Origin: an uncultured Bacteroidales bacterium | GTDB lineage: Bacteria > Bacteroidota > Bacteroidia > Bacteroidales > Paludibacteraceae | Direction of reading: 5' to 3' | Length of the DNA: 64,000 nucleotides | Assembly: GCA_946411385.1 (NCBI GenBank) | Contig: CAMKDV010000009.1 | Coordinates: 62,001-126,000 of the forward strand | Shown here: positions 1-7,404 of the stretch, piece after piece | Layout of the letters: each line of letters begins with the position of its first letter | Numbering within the stretch: position 1 is the first letter of the stretch | Made by a program: the position numbers and the translations under genes | Notes under the pieces: generated by a model | The model's database searches: none | Told to the model about the DNA's origin: nothing | The model's input: only the letters and a program-made list of their open reading frames with translations

Positions 1-90
1 GGGCTGATAAAGGACGATATGCAGCGCGGCAGAGCCTTTTTGGAGAAACTGCAATCAACCGAAAATCAACTGAAGGACTGCCTAAATTAA
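1..90 (+). CDS. C-terminal end of an unknown protein (partial)
   Basis: An open frame runs in from the left edge and stops with TAA at 88-90, leaving 29 residues that end in KDCLN. The fragment is charged, Leu/Gln-rich and probably helical. No family can be recognised from it. A strong promoter follows at 150-181, so this gene closes a transcription unit and the methyltransferase at 218 opens the next one. Confidence 0.5.
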   Translation, partial: GLIKDDMQRGRAFLEKLQSTENQLKDCLN

Positions 91-149
91 CAATAAAGGT
101 TACAATTTAAGCAAAAACATAATTACAATACGAAAAAGTTATATAAATA

Positions 150-181
150 TTTGCATTTTTCAAATAATTGTATTACCTTTG
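150..181 (+). promoter_or_regulatory. Early promoter of the methyltransferase operon
   Basis: TTTG at 150-153 and TACCTTTG at 174-181, with a 20-bp spacer, match the Bacteroidetes -33/-7 promoter form. The extended -33 sequence TTTGCATTTTTCAAA recurs, with small changes, at the promoters at 8610 and 39984 and on the minus strand at 39795. Confidence 0.8.
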
Positions 182-189
182 CATTGCGA

Positions 190-210
190 AATTAAAAAAC
201 AACATTAACC
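190..210 (+). promoter_or_regulatory. Degenerate early operator
   Basis: The left arm AATTAAA (190-196) begins 9 bases after the final G of the -7 box. This is the same position as in the perfect inverted repeats at 8650-8670 and 39735-39755. The right arm here is only ATTAACC. It is inferred to be a weaker binding site for the same regulator. Confidence 0.4.
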
Positions 211-217
211 AAACGAC

Positions 218-1933
218 ATGACGCAGTTATTGTACATAGATTTGTTCTGCGGTGCAGGCGGTACGAGTACCGGCGTTGAACGCGCCCGACTTAATGGCGA
301 GAAGTGTGCTCGGGTTATTGCATGTGTCAACCATGATCCGAACGCCATCAAGTCGCATGCCGCCAACCATCCCGACACGCTCCATTTTACTGAAGATATA
401 CGTACGCTCGACATGCGCCCTCTGGAGGCTATTACGAACAAAGAGCGCGAAAAGAACCCGGGCGCAAAGGTCGTGCTATGGGCTTCCCTTGAATGTACGA
501 ATTTCAGCAAGGCGAAAGGCGGTCAGCCGCGAGACGCTGACAGCCGGACGCTGGCTGAACACCTGTTCCGCTACATCGAAGCACTCAAACCCGACTATAT
601 CTATATTGAGAACGTCGAAGAGTTCATGTATTGGGGGGATCTCGATGAGAACGGCAAGCCTGTGAGCAGGGACGCAGGCAGACTGTACATGCGCTGGGTA
701 CGCAATGTCTGCAAGTACGGTTATGATTTCTCCCACCGTCTGCTCAATGCAGCGGACTATGGCGCACGCACGTCGCGTACACGTTTCTTCGGTATATTTG
801 CAAAACACGGTCTGCCTACTGTCTTCCCCGAGCCAACTCACTGTAAGGGTGGACGAGAAGCGGATATGTTCGGCAACGGACTGAAGAAATGGAATGCTGT
901 GCGCGATGTGCTCGACCTGCAAGATGAGGGTGCAAGTATCTTTGAGCGTAAAAAGCCTCTGACGGATCGAACGCTTGCACGTATATACGCCGGACTGATC
1001 AAGTTTGTGGCAGGCGGCAAAGACGCGTTTATGGTCAAGTGGAACTCATGGAGCAAGGACGGCAAGTATGTAGCCCCGAGTGTTGATGACCCGTGCCCAG
1101 TCGTGGCAACACAGAACCGCCTCGGCGTTGCAAAGGTACATTTCCTATCCAAGCAGTTCGGCGGTGATCCGGCTGGCAAGAACATAAGTATTGAAGAGCC
1201 TGCCGGCACGGTTACATGCGTTGACCACCATGCCCTTGCTACTGCGCAGTTCCTTGCCGATTACAACTACAAAGACACGGCACGCGCGATAGACGCTCCA
1301 GCGCCTACCCTGCTCACGCATGACAAGCTGGCATTGGTACATGCAAGTTTCATTGATGCGTACTACGGCAACGGACACGAGCACTCCCTTGATGATCCTG
1401 CACCAGTTGTTCGCACCGTGGGTCACCTCGCATTGGTCACATCGCACTTCATGGATATGCAGTACGGCAAGAGTAAGCCCGTAAGCATTGATGAGCCGTC
1501 GCAGACCGTGACAGCTGTGCCGAAGATGAAACTTGTCTCGGTGGAGCAGCCGCAGTTCCTGATGAACCCAGCCTATCAGTCAAAAGGCGGTGACATCAAC
1601 AAACCATGTTTCACACTCATAGCGCGGATGGATAAAACCCCTCCGTATATAGTGACGGCCAAGCATGGCGAGCAGGGCATGCCTGCCATCATCATCTACG
1701 AGGATGATACGGAGGCTATGTGCATGATTAAGGAGTTCATGGCTATGTACGGCATCACGGACATCCGCATGCGTATGCTCAACATCCCGGAACTCAAGCG
1801 CATCATGGGCTTTGGCACAGACTACACATTGGTCGGCACGCAGACAGAGCAGAAGAAATACATCGGGAACGCTGTCGAGGTGCACATGAGCCAGGCACTG
1901 TGCGAAGCATTAGCGGCCGCGTTGAATGAGTAA
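218..1933 (+). CDS. DNA (cytosine-5) methyltransferase with internal repeats
   Basis: A 571-residue C5-type DNA methyltransferase. Motif I is DLFCGAGG near residue 8. The catalytic-loop cysteine lies in ASLECTNFS (C93), a variant of the usual PCQ motif. ENV at 131-133 is motif VI, TSRTRFFGIF near 190 is motif VIII, and a C-terminal KKYIGNAVEVHMSQAL segment is motif X. Between about residues 285 and 480, where target recognition normally lies, there are five or six degenerate repeats of ~33 residues built on (I/L)(D/E)xPAxTV-x5-LALV-x-F. It is the first gene after an early promoter. In a temperate phage such enzymes usually protect phage DNA from host restriction; no cognate nuclease is visible, so it looks like an orphan enzyme. 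Specificity cannot be read from sequence. Confidence 0.9.
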   Translation: MTQLLYIDLFCGAGGTSTGVERARLNGEKCARVIACVNHDPNAIKSHAANHPDTLHFTEDIRTLDMRPLEAITNKEREKNPGAKVVLWASLECTNFSKAKGGQPRDADSRTLAEHLFRYIEALKPDYIYIENVEEFMYWGDLDENGKPVSRDAGRLYMRWVRNVCKYGYDFSHRLLNAADYGARTSRTRFFGIFAKHGLPTVFPEPTHCKGGREADMFGNGLKKWNAVRDVLDLQDEGASIFERKKPLTDRTLARIYAGLIKFVAGGKDAFMVKWNSWSKDGKYVAPSVDDPCPVVATQNRLGVAKVHFLSKQFGGDPAGKNISIEEPAGTVTCVDHHALATAQFLADYNYKDTARAIDAPAPTLLTHDKLALVHASFIDAYYGNGHEHSLDDPAPVVRTVGHLALVTSHFMDMQYGKSKPVSIDEPSQTVTAVPKMKLVSVEQPQFLMNPAYQSKGGDINKPCFTLIARMDKTPPYIVTAKHGEQGMPAIIIYEDDTEAMCMIKEFMAMYGITDIRMRMLNIPELKRIMGFGTDYTLVGTQTEQKKYIGNAVEVHMSQALCEALAAALNE

Positions 1934-2028
1934 CACCCTATCCTAAGCGCTACGACGAGACAGACCGCGAAACCCTTGACAAAGTCCGCGCCAAACTAAT
2001 ATAACAATATGGAGGAGGAAAATAGAGT

Positions 2029-2367
2029 ATGGAAGTTCAAGTATTAAGCCAAAGCCATCCAACGGCAAGAAAAGAGCATCGCTGTATGTATTGCGGTGGA
2101 GTGATTCACAAAGGCGAGAAGTACCAACGCTCGACCAATCTCTATAACGGCACGGTCTATGACTGGGTAACGCACGACAAATGCGAGGAAATCGCCGAGT
2201 TGTTAGACATGTACAGACGGACTTGGGACGATGGTCTGACGGCTGACGGATTCGGTGAGTTCGTATGGGATGCCATCTGCGACTTCTTCCCGGATAGCGA
2301 TGAAGCCTGCGACATGAGCACCGAGGAGCGAGTGGACTGGCTGCTTGCACACAAAGATAAATTATGA
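2029..2367 (+). CDS. Small zinc-finger-like phage protein
   Basis: 112 residues. An N-terminal CMYCGG motif followed about 30 residues later by HDKC suggests a CxxC...HxxC metal-binding knuckle. The rest is acidic and helical. GGAGGAGG at 2010-2017 is a good ribosome binding site for this ATG. It overlaps the next gene by an ATGA junction. Function unknown; adaptor-like or nucleic-acid-binding roles are possible. Confidence 0.75.
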   Translation: MEVQVLSQSHPTARKEHRCMYCGGVIHKGEKYQRSTNLYNGTVYDWVTHDKCEEIAELLDMYRRTWDDGLTADGFGEFVWDAICDFFPDSDEACDMSTEERVDWLLAHKDKL

Positions 2368-2546
2368 GCCAAAAGACGTTAATAGCAAGATCGGCTGTGC
2401 CGGATATAAGAAGGCGGCAGGACGAAGCGGACTACTTCAACCCATTAGTAGGAATGACCAACGGCGAGTATTGGGCAAAAGAACGTGAGAAATGCCGGAA
2501 CAATTTCAGATATTGGTATGAGAAGTACGTGAGAGCCGCCAACTAA
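2364..2546 (+). CDS. Small basic hypothetical protein
   Basis: 60 residues, rich in Arg, Tyr and Glu, with the segment GEYWAKEREKCRNNFRYWYEKY. Its ATG overlaps the preceding stop (ATGA), so it is probably translationally coupled. No recognised domain. It is followed by the CCCCCGGGG repeat array. Confidence 0.6.
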   Translation: MSQKTLIARSAVPDIRRRQDEADYFNPLVGMTNGEYWAKEREKCRNNFRYWYEKYVRAAN

Positions 2547-2562
2547 CCCTATTTTGATACCC

Positions 2563-2617
2563 CCCCCGGGGGAAAGCACCCCAAACCCCCGGGGAAAAGT
2601 ACCCATAACCCCCGGGG
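2563..2617. repeat. Tandem 23-bp repeat centred on CCCCCGGGG
   Basis: Palindromic cores CCCCCGGGG are centred at 2567/2568, 2590/2591 and 2613/2614, exactly 23 bp apart. The two complete units read approximately CCCCCGGGG(G/A)AAAG(C/T)ACCC. The array fills the gap before the methyltransferase start codon at 2636. It may be an operator or a 5' UTR element; each core contains the palindrome CCCGGG. Confidence 0.85.
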
Positions 2618-2635
2618 ATAACAATATACCAATAA

Positions 2636-3442
2636 ATGAAGATAGAACTCGATACCATATACAACATGGACTGCTTACAAGGAATGCAGGCTATCCCGGA
2701 CGGGTCTATCGACGCGATTATCTGCGACCTGCCGTATGAGGTGCTGCACAAGAGCAATGAACTCGTGCAATGGGACAGGCTGATACCGTTCGAGCCGCTA
2801 TGGGAGCAATACCTGCGTGTAGCCAAGCCCAATGCCGCCATCGTCTTGTTCTGCCAAGGTATGTTCACCGCCCAGCTGATGATGTCGCAACCAAAGCTAT
2901 GGAAGTACAATCTGATATGGGAGAAAGGGCGTGCAACGGGTTTCCTCAATGCGAACCGTATGCCGATGCGCAGCCACGAGGACATAGCTGTGTTCTACCG
3001 CAGCCAGCCGACATATAACCCGCAGATGAGACAGGGCGACAGGCACTCACGCGGCAAAGGAACACACAAGCAGACCAACCAATGCTACGGCGCACACAAA
3101 GAGATCAAGCAGAAAGTGGGAGCGACATACGACTACGCACACATCAAGGTCGTTGAGCCAACAGGCGAGTGTTTCCCGATGAGCGTGCTGCATTTCAACA
3201 AAGAGCACAGCGATGAGACATGGCATCCTACGCAAAAGCCTGTTGACCTCCTGCGGTGGCTGATACGCACCTATACCAACGAGGGCGAGACGGTCTTGGA
3301 CAACTGCATGGGCTCGGGCACGACTGCAGTAGCGTGTATCAAGGAAAAGCGGCATTTTATCGGCTTTGAGACGAACGAGGAGTATTATGACAAGGCATGT
3401 AAGCGCATAGATATAATCAAACGTCAACCTACATTATTCTAA
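2636..3442 (+). CDS. Site-specific amino-methyltransferase (N6-A or N4-C)
   Basis: 268 residues. The catalytic motif IV is DLPY (residues ~31-34, in IICDLPYEVL). The SAM-binding motif is near the C-terminus (DNCMGSGTTAVAC, then IGFE). This motif order, and the HPTQKP segment just before the SAM-binding part, are typical of beta-class exocyclic amino methyltransferases. It lies in the same block as the C5 enzyme at 218. Probable role: modification of phage DNA against host restriction. DLPY rather than DPPY or SPPY leaves adenine versus cytosine as the target undecided. Confidence 0.9.
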   Translation: MKIELDTIYNMDCLQGMQAIPDGSIDAIICDLPYEVLHKSNELVQWDRLIPFEPLWEQYLRVAKPNAAIVLFCQGMFTAQLMMSQPKLWKYNLIWEKGRATGFLNANRMPMRSHEDIAVFYRSQPTYNPQMRQGDRHSRGKGTHKQTNQCYGAHKEIKQKVGATYDYAHIKVVEPTGECFPMSVLHFNKEHSDETWHPTQKPVDLLRWLIRTYTNEGETVLDNCMGSGTTAVACIKEKRHFIGFETNEEYYDKACKRIDIIKRQPTLF

Positions 3443-3447
3443 ACACT

Positions 3448-3861
3448 ATGGCAACGAAGAAATACACCATCACTTGCACGGAGGAGCAGCTGCGGCTTAT
3501 AGCAAATGCTGTCGAGGACTACAGCCTGTTTATTGCAGGCGATTGCAGGATGTTCCACGCCACATCGCTGGTTAAGCCATCGGAAGCTGTGTGCGAGGTA
3601 AGAAATATACTTGACAGAATGGTCAAGCCGCTCATCACCCCCGATCTACATTTCGGGAGCACATACGACTGGGCGGGCTGCCATTGCCCGGACGAAGCAC
3701 AACGCAAAGCCATAGCGATGTCGTACGGCATCTATCGGCAAATCCTGCATCACTTTGCCTTGCAGCATCCCGAGAACACATGGAACACGTATCTGTCCCC
3801 CACCCTTACATGCCCCGAGCAAGGCGGACTGATACAGATAGAAGAAAGAAAAGAAGAATGA
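3448..3861 (+). CDS. Hypothetical phage protein
   Basis: 137 residues, beginning with a beta/helical segment (KKYTITCTEEQLRLIANAVE) and ending with a charged tail. Cysteines and histidines are scattered (CHC, HHF, LTCPE). It follows the methyltransferase after a 5-bp gap. No domain is recognised; it belongs to the conserved small-protein content of Bacteroidales phages by context only. Confidence 0.7.
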   Translation: MATKKYTITCTEEQLRLIANAVEDYSLFIAGDCRMFHATSLVKPSEAVCEVRNILDRMVKPLITPDLHFGSTYDWAGCHCPDEAQRKAIAMSYGIYRQILHHFALQHPENTWNTYLSPTLTCPEQGGLIQIEERKEE

Positions 3862-3870
3862 AAAATAGCC

Positions 3871-3902
3871 AGCCGAATCCATCACGGCTTTGTGTTGATG
3901 GA
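3871..3902 (+). promoter_or_regulatory. H-type pseudoknot, copy 1
   Basis: Stem 1 is AGCCG (3871-3875) with CGGCT (3885-3889). Stem 2 is TCCATCA (3878-3884) with TGATGGA (3896-3902). Loops are AA and TTGTGT. The second copy at 48455 keeps stem 1 and the TTGTGT loop but has TCCCCA/TGGGGA as stem 2, a compensatory change. It ends 27 bases before the start of the secreted-protein gene. Its function is unknown: a translational control element or a ligand-binding RNA are both possible. Confidence 0.65.
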
Positions 3903-3929
3903 AAGTGTCATCTATAAATTTATAGCGAT

Positions 3930-4292
3930 ATGCGAAAATTTATGATCCTTGCGGTGGGCATCCTGATGTTCCTTGCCGCAGACGCTGCTCCAACCTATGA
4001 CGTAGGACAGCAGCAGACCGACCAAGTGCTGCTCATGCAACAGGAGGACGGTCAGATGATGACGGTGGACTTCGTATATGCGGACTATTCCGTATCTACG
4101 ATTGCGACCGCTGCCGGAACGGAGTACATCACCTTTGAGGCTATGCCGATAGAGGTTCGTACCCAAGTGTTTGACCTTACGATGCCGGTGTTCCGATTAT
4201 GCATCCATAAGGCGAATGCGTTTAAGTCTAATCTTTACACTGGATGGCGTGGAGTGAATAGTAATCCACCGAGTCAATACGATAGGGCTTAA
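3930..4292 (+). CDS. Small secreted protein, copy 1 of 2
   Basis: 120 residues with a clear signal peptide (MRKFMILAVGILMFLAADA, then APTYD); it lacks a lipobox. A near-identical paralogue lies at 48515-48877, with the same length, signal peptide and ending (TGWRGVNSNPPSQYDRA). The last 62 nucleotides plus stop region of both genes are identical, including synonymous positions, whereas the middle has diverged. Both copies are preceded by a pseudoknot and followed by a hairpin with a TTGACC loop. Probable location is the periplasm or outside the cell; function unknown. The Gln-rich mature N-terminus (QQQTDQVLLMQQ) and a Cys near residue 90 are the only other visible landmarks. Confidence 0.85.
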   Translation: MRKFMILAVGILMFLAADAAPTYDVGQQQTDQVLLMQQEDGQMMTVDFVYADYSVSTIATAAGTEYITFEAMPIEVRTQVFDLTMPVFRLCIHKANAFKSNLYTGWRGVNSNPPSQYDRA

Positions 4293-4300
4293 ATCATAGA

Positions 4301-4326
4301 GCTTGCGGGCTTGACCGCCCGCAGGC
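4301..4326 (+). other. 3' hairpin with TTGACC loop, copy 1
   Basis: GCTTGCGGGC (4301-4310) pairs with GCCCGCAGGC (4317-4326) with one G-U pair, closing a TTGACC loop. No T-run follows. The hairpin after the second gene copy has a different stem but the same loop sequence, which suggests the structure and loop are selected. Confidence 0.7.
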
Positions 4327-4372
4327 TTACAAGACAAAACCGACATAATAAACGATATAAAAAATAGAGACT

Positions 4373-4741
4373 ATGCGAGCATGTGAACTGATGGTAGGCG
4401 ATTACGTGAAGCAATGTCATTGTGGCAGGATCATCCGCGTGGCGGAAGTTGTTCCTCCGTTCGTGCGTGACGATACATTGGTAGGGCAGTATCACGAGGA
4501 CACTATTGAGCCGATAACTATCACCGAGGGATTCCTTGAAACAAACGGATTCTCCACGCCGTATATCAACGGTGACCTGTTTGTGTGCAAAGGTGAGAAT
4601 GCCGGTGTGCCATATAGTTTGGAGCACAAGATAAGCACAAAAGCCCTGTTCCTCAATCTCGCGCTCATTCCCGAACCGATTTGTAACGTCCATCAGTTGC
4701 AACATTTCTGTGACATCATTCATAAGGAGATAACGCTATGA
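4373..4741 (+). CDS. LMVGDW/HELQH family protein (plus-strand member)
   Basis: 122 residues. It starts MRACELMVGDYV, has a central PITITEGFLETNGF, and ends VHQLQHFCDIIHKEITL. The same three blocks (LM(V/I)GDW, (I/L)T(P/A)EILExxGF, (V/I)HELQxxxKxCxxxKEIV) occur in four minus-strand genes (32856, 34973, 36124, 36546). This is the most divergent member. Function unknown; all copies are in short overlapping phage operons. Confidence 0.75.
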   Translation: MRACELMVGDYVKQCHCGRIIRVAEVVPPFVRDDTLVGQYHEDTIEPITITEGFLETNGFSTPYINGDLFVCKGENAGVPYSLEHKISTKALFLNLALIPEPICNVHQLQHFCDIIHKEITL

Positions 4742-5076
4742 ACAACCAACAGAACACCCTCAATCCGCAGCAGATACAGGAAGCTATCAAAAGCGGGAAC
4801 GTGACGGACGTGACGCGAGGATATGCCAATTATCCCGAAGAGCGCGAGGATTACGACTTCAATATTAACGGCGAACATTACCGTGTCCGGGATGGGAAGA
4901 TATTCGTGCAGTACGATTTTGAATTAGATAAATCACTCCTGCGCAAGTTGCATATCATCAACCTGAAAGAATGCATCAAACGGCAGCAACAAGAGACTTC
5001 AGAAAAGCTCCAATTGTTAGCCGAACTGCAAGTAGAGGAAGAAAACGAAGAAAAGAATAATCAAAAGTTGGAATAG
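4738..5076 (+). CDS. Hypothetical phage protein, acidic coiled-coil tail
   Basis: 112 residues. The middle contains the segment YDFNINGEHYRVRDGKIFVQYDF, likely a small beta unit. The C-terminus (residues ~75-112) is a Glu/Gln/Lys-rich predicted coiled coil. It overlaps the preceding gene by 4 bp and ends one base before the RtcB start, so it is coupled to both. No known family recognised. Confidence 0.7.
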   Translation: MNNQQNTLNPQQIQEAIKSGNVTDVTRGYANYPEEREDYDFNINGEHYRVRDGKIFVQYDFELDKSLLRKLHIINLKECIKRQQQETSEKLQLLAELQVEEENEEKNNQKLE

Positions 5077-5077
5077 T

Positions 5078-6280
5078 ATGGATAAGCTTAAGATTTATGC
5101 AAGGACTATCGAAGATGAAGCCGTGCAGCAGATTAACAAAATGAACGAGAGTGCGGCGTACAAGGATTGCATAGTACGCATCATGCCTGACTGCCATGCA
5201 GGAGCGGGATGCACCATCGGCACAGTCATATCCATCAAAGACCGTATCGTTCCGAACACCGTAGGCGTGGATATAGGTTGTGGTATGTACGTTGTTCCTT
5301 TGGGGAAAAAGGACATTGACCTTGCTCGCCTTGATGATGTGATCCGCAGTTATGTCCCTTCGGGTTTCAATATACACAACGCCACTCTCGAGGATGCAAT
5401 ATCTTTCTCATTTAACTTTGACGAGTTTCTATGCCGCGAGGTCATAGACGAAGATTTTGCCGCTCGCTCCCTCGGCTCGCTCGGCGGTGGTAATCACTTT
5501 ATCGAGGTAGATGTGGATGAAGATGGCTACAAGTACCTCGTTATTCACTCCGGCAGTCGTAACCTTGGTGTTCGTGTTTGCAAGTATTACCAGGATAAGG
5601 CAGTCAAGTATTGCAAAGGTATGTCGTATGATGAGCGTGCAGTCGTAGAACGGCTTAAAGCAGAGGGACGCGAGAAAGAGATAAGCGCCGCAATAGCCGA
5701 TGCGAAAAAGAGCCGCACTCCTATTGATCCGAAACTCGCATATCTTGAAGGAAAGGATATGAAAGACTACCTCCACGATATGCTTTTGTGTCAGCAGTAT
5801 GCAACACTCAACCGTTATACGATGGCTAAAATAATAAGCGATAATATGCCCGAACTTGGGATGAGCAGGATATTACCTACCAGATTGCCTTTCCACACTA
5901 TACACAACTACATAGACATCGAACATAATATACTCCGCAAAGGTGCAGTTAGCGCATTGAATGGCGAGCGTCTTATTGTTCCTATGAATATGCGTGACGG
6001 CTCGTTATTATGTCGTGGAAGGGGAAATATCGACTGGCTTTATTCTGCGCCACATGGTGCAGGCAGGCTCATGTCGCGCAAGAAAGCGAAAGAGATTTTA
6101 GACTTGGAGGATTACAAGCAGCAGATGTCCGGCATATATACCACCTCTGTTAGTGCAGACACGATAGATGAAGCGCCAATGGTGTATAAGCCCATTGATG
6201 AGATCATGGAATGTGTCAAAGATACGGTAGAGATAGAGACTGTTATAAAACCTATTTACAACTTCAAAGCAGCAGAATAA
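5078..6280 (+). CDS. rtcB: RtcB-family RNA ligase
   Basis: 400 residues, the length of compact RtcB proteins. All signature blocks are present in order: MPDCHAG (near 36), VDIGCGM with the metal-binding Cys (near 66), LGGGNHFIEV (near 137), HSGSRNLG (near 156), IEHNILRKGA (near 281) and the nucleotidylated histidine in APHGAGR (near 325). RtcB joins 2',3'-cyclic phosphate or 3'-phosphate ends to 5'-OH ends using GTP and Mn2+. In a phage the likely job is repair of tRNAs cut by host anticodon nucleases, or another RNA break. It is co-directional and almost contiguous with 4738 and 6282. No archease gene is seen nearby. Confidence 0.92.
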   Translation: MDKLKIYARTIEDEAVQQINKMNESAAYKDCIVRIMPDCHAGAGCTIGTVISIKDRIVPNTVGVDIGCGMYVVPLGKKDIDLARLDDVIRSYVPSGFNIHNATLEDAISFSFNFDEFLCREVIDEDFAARSLGSLGGGNHFIEVDVDEDGYKYLVIHSGSRNLGVRVCKYYQDKAVKYCKGMSYDERAVVERLKAEGREKEISAAIADAKKSRTPIDPKLAYLEGKDMKDYLHDMLLCQQYATLNRYTMAKIISDNMPELGMSRILPTRLPFHTIHNYIDIEHNILRKGAVSALNGERLIVPMNMRDGSLLCRGRGNIDWLYSAPHGAGRLMSRKKAKEILDLEDYKQQMSGIYTTSVSADTIDEAPMVYKPIDEIMECVKDTVEIETVIKPIYNFKAAE

Positions 6281-6281
6281 C

Positions 6282-6710
6282 ATGATACCCGAATTTGTCA
6301 AAGCGTGGGACGCTAATAAGAACAAACTGAAGTTGCACCTCGCCACCACCCCTATGAAACAATATCAGGAATACGAGGATTTGGTGCATCTGCTGTTTGA
6401 GAAAGTAATCAACCCCTATCTGTCCGAGCAAAATATGCCTGTTTACGACATTACAAAAATGCATGTGATAGACGATGACTATGTACAAGGAACAAGACTC
6501 TTTGCCATCCCGGTTGACACATCTTACCACGAGGTGTATGATTACGTCTTCACGCATAACGCATACGGATCATGCTCCGGCTGTGATACGCTGATGGGTA
6601 TTCAGCATTACGAAGAAGGGATGCCGGACATAGAGCAGTTAAACGAACACATGACACTATGCCTGCACCTATTGCAACGGTGTCAGCGATTGAATGATGA
6701 TAAGAATTAA
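6282..6710 (+). CDS. Hypothetical protein coupled to RtcB
   Basis: 142 residues, starting 2 bp after the RtcB stop. It is mixed alpha/beta with a CSGCDTL motif near residue 102 and a helical C-terminus (MTLCLHLLQRCQRLN). The tight spacing suggests a linked role in RNA repair, but this is inference. No known domain recognised. Confidence 0.7.
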   Translation: MIPEFVKAWDANKNKLKLHLATTPMKQYQEYEDLVHLLFEKVINPYLSEQNMPVYDITKMHVIDDDYVQGTRLFAIPVDTSYHEVYDYVFTHNAYGSCSGCDTLMGIQHYEEGMPDIEQLNEHMTLCLHLLQRCQRLNDDKN

Positions 6711-6726
6711 ACACGGAGATCATATT

Positions 6727-6963
6727 ATGACAGCAACAGATGAACAAAGAGAGGCAGGACTGAAGATTGCCGATATTGTGCTCGGACTGAAACCCATAGA
6801 TGCTATGGCTGTGCTCGTCAAGAGCGCGTACATCATCCTGCGCACGATAACCGTTCCTGACGAGAGCGGAAACAAGACGGAAAGGATGCGCAAGATCTTG
6901 GCTGACATCTTTGACGCAACGATGCGAGACGTTGAAGGAGGTGACAGCCATGAGCAAGTTTGA
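6727..6963 (+). CDS. Small helical hypothetical protein
   Basis: 78 residues from the ATG at 6727, which has GGAG at 6716-6719; an in-frame ATG at 6694 would add 11 residues and overlap the previous gene. Mostly helical (IADIVLGLKPIDAMAVLVKSAYIIL). Its end overlaps the next gene by 14 bp. Function unknown. Confidence 0.6.
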   Translation: MTATDEQREAGLKIADIVLGLKPIDAMAVLVKSAYIILRTITVPDESGNKTERMRKILADIFDATMRDVEGGDSHEQV

Positions 6964-7357
6964 TTTTCAAGCAAAAGCATCGGCCGCAACAGCGTCGCAA
7001 GGCAAGCCAAAGCGTCCGAACTACCACCGGCTATACGACAAGGAGAAACAACGTGCGGATTTCTTCGAGGAACAGTACCACGAAGCCGTGAAAGAGGTGC
7101 AGAAGATCACCGAATCATGCAAATCGACATGGCGCAGGATGGATGCCTACAGGCAGTCGGCAAACTGGCTGCTCGAACGTGCTCCGTGGCTCAAGAAAGC
7201 CTATGAGAAGAAATGGGGAACGGAAACCGCTCCGTGGATGACGAGGAATATCCTTCTGCTCAATGAAGAGATAAAGAAACAGAAAGCCGCAGAGCAAAAG
7301 CAGCTCCCCTGGTATGCACGGTTCTGGACATGGCTATGCAACGCACAAGGAAAGTGA
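6950..7357 (+). CDS. Basic coiled-coil hypothetical protein
   Basis: 135 residues. The start at 6950 is chosen because GGAGGTGA lies at 6937-6944, a rare near-perfect Shine-Dalgarno for this window; an upstream ATG at 6911 lacks one. The protein is Lys/Arg-rich and helical, with a Trp-rich end (LPWYARFWTWLC) that could contact membrane or protein partners. No family recognised. Confidence 0.65.
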   Translation: MSKFDFQAKASAATASQGKPKRPNYHRLYDKEKQRADFFEEQYHEAVKEVQKITESCKSTWRRMDAYRQSANWLLERAPWLKKAYEKKWGTETAPWMTRNILLLNEEIKKQKAAEQKQLPWYARFWTWLCNAQGK

Positions 7358-7404
7358 TGCTTTACAGCACACACCATTTATAAACAATTAACTCTAACAA
7401 GCTT

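Noticed and set aside
3930..4292. Diversity-generating retroelement with template and variable repeats (pair with 48515-48877)
   Set aside because: The two copies differ at all base types, not mainly adenines, the similarity spans the whole gene, and no reverse transcriptase is present.
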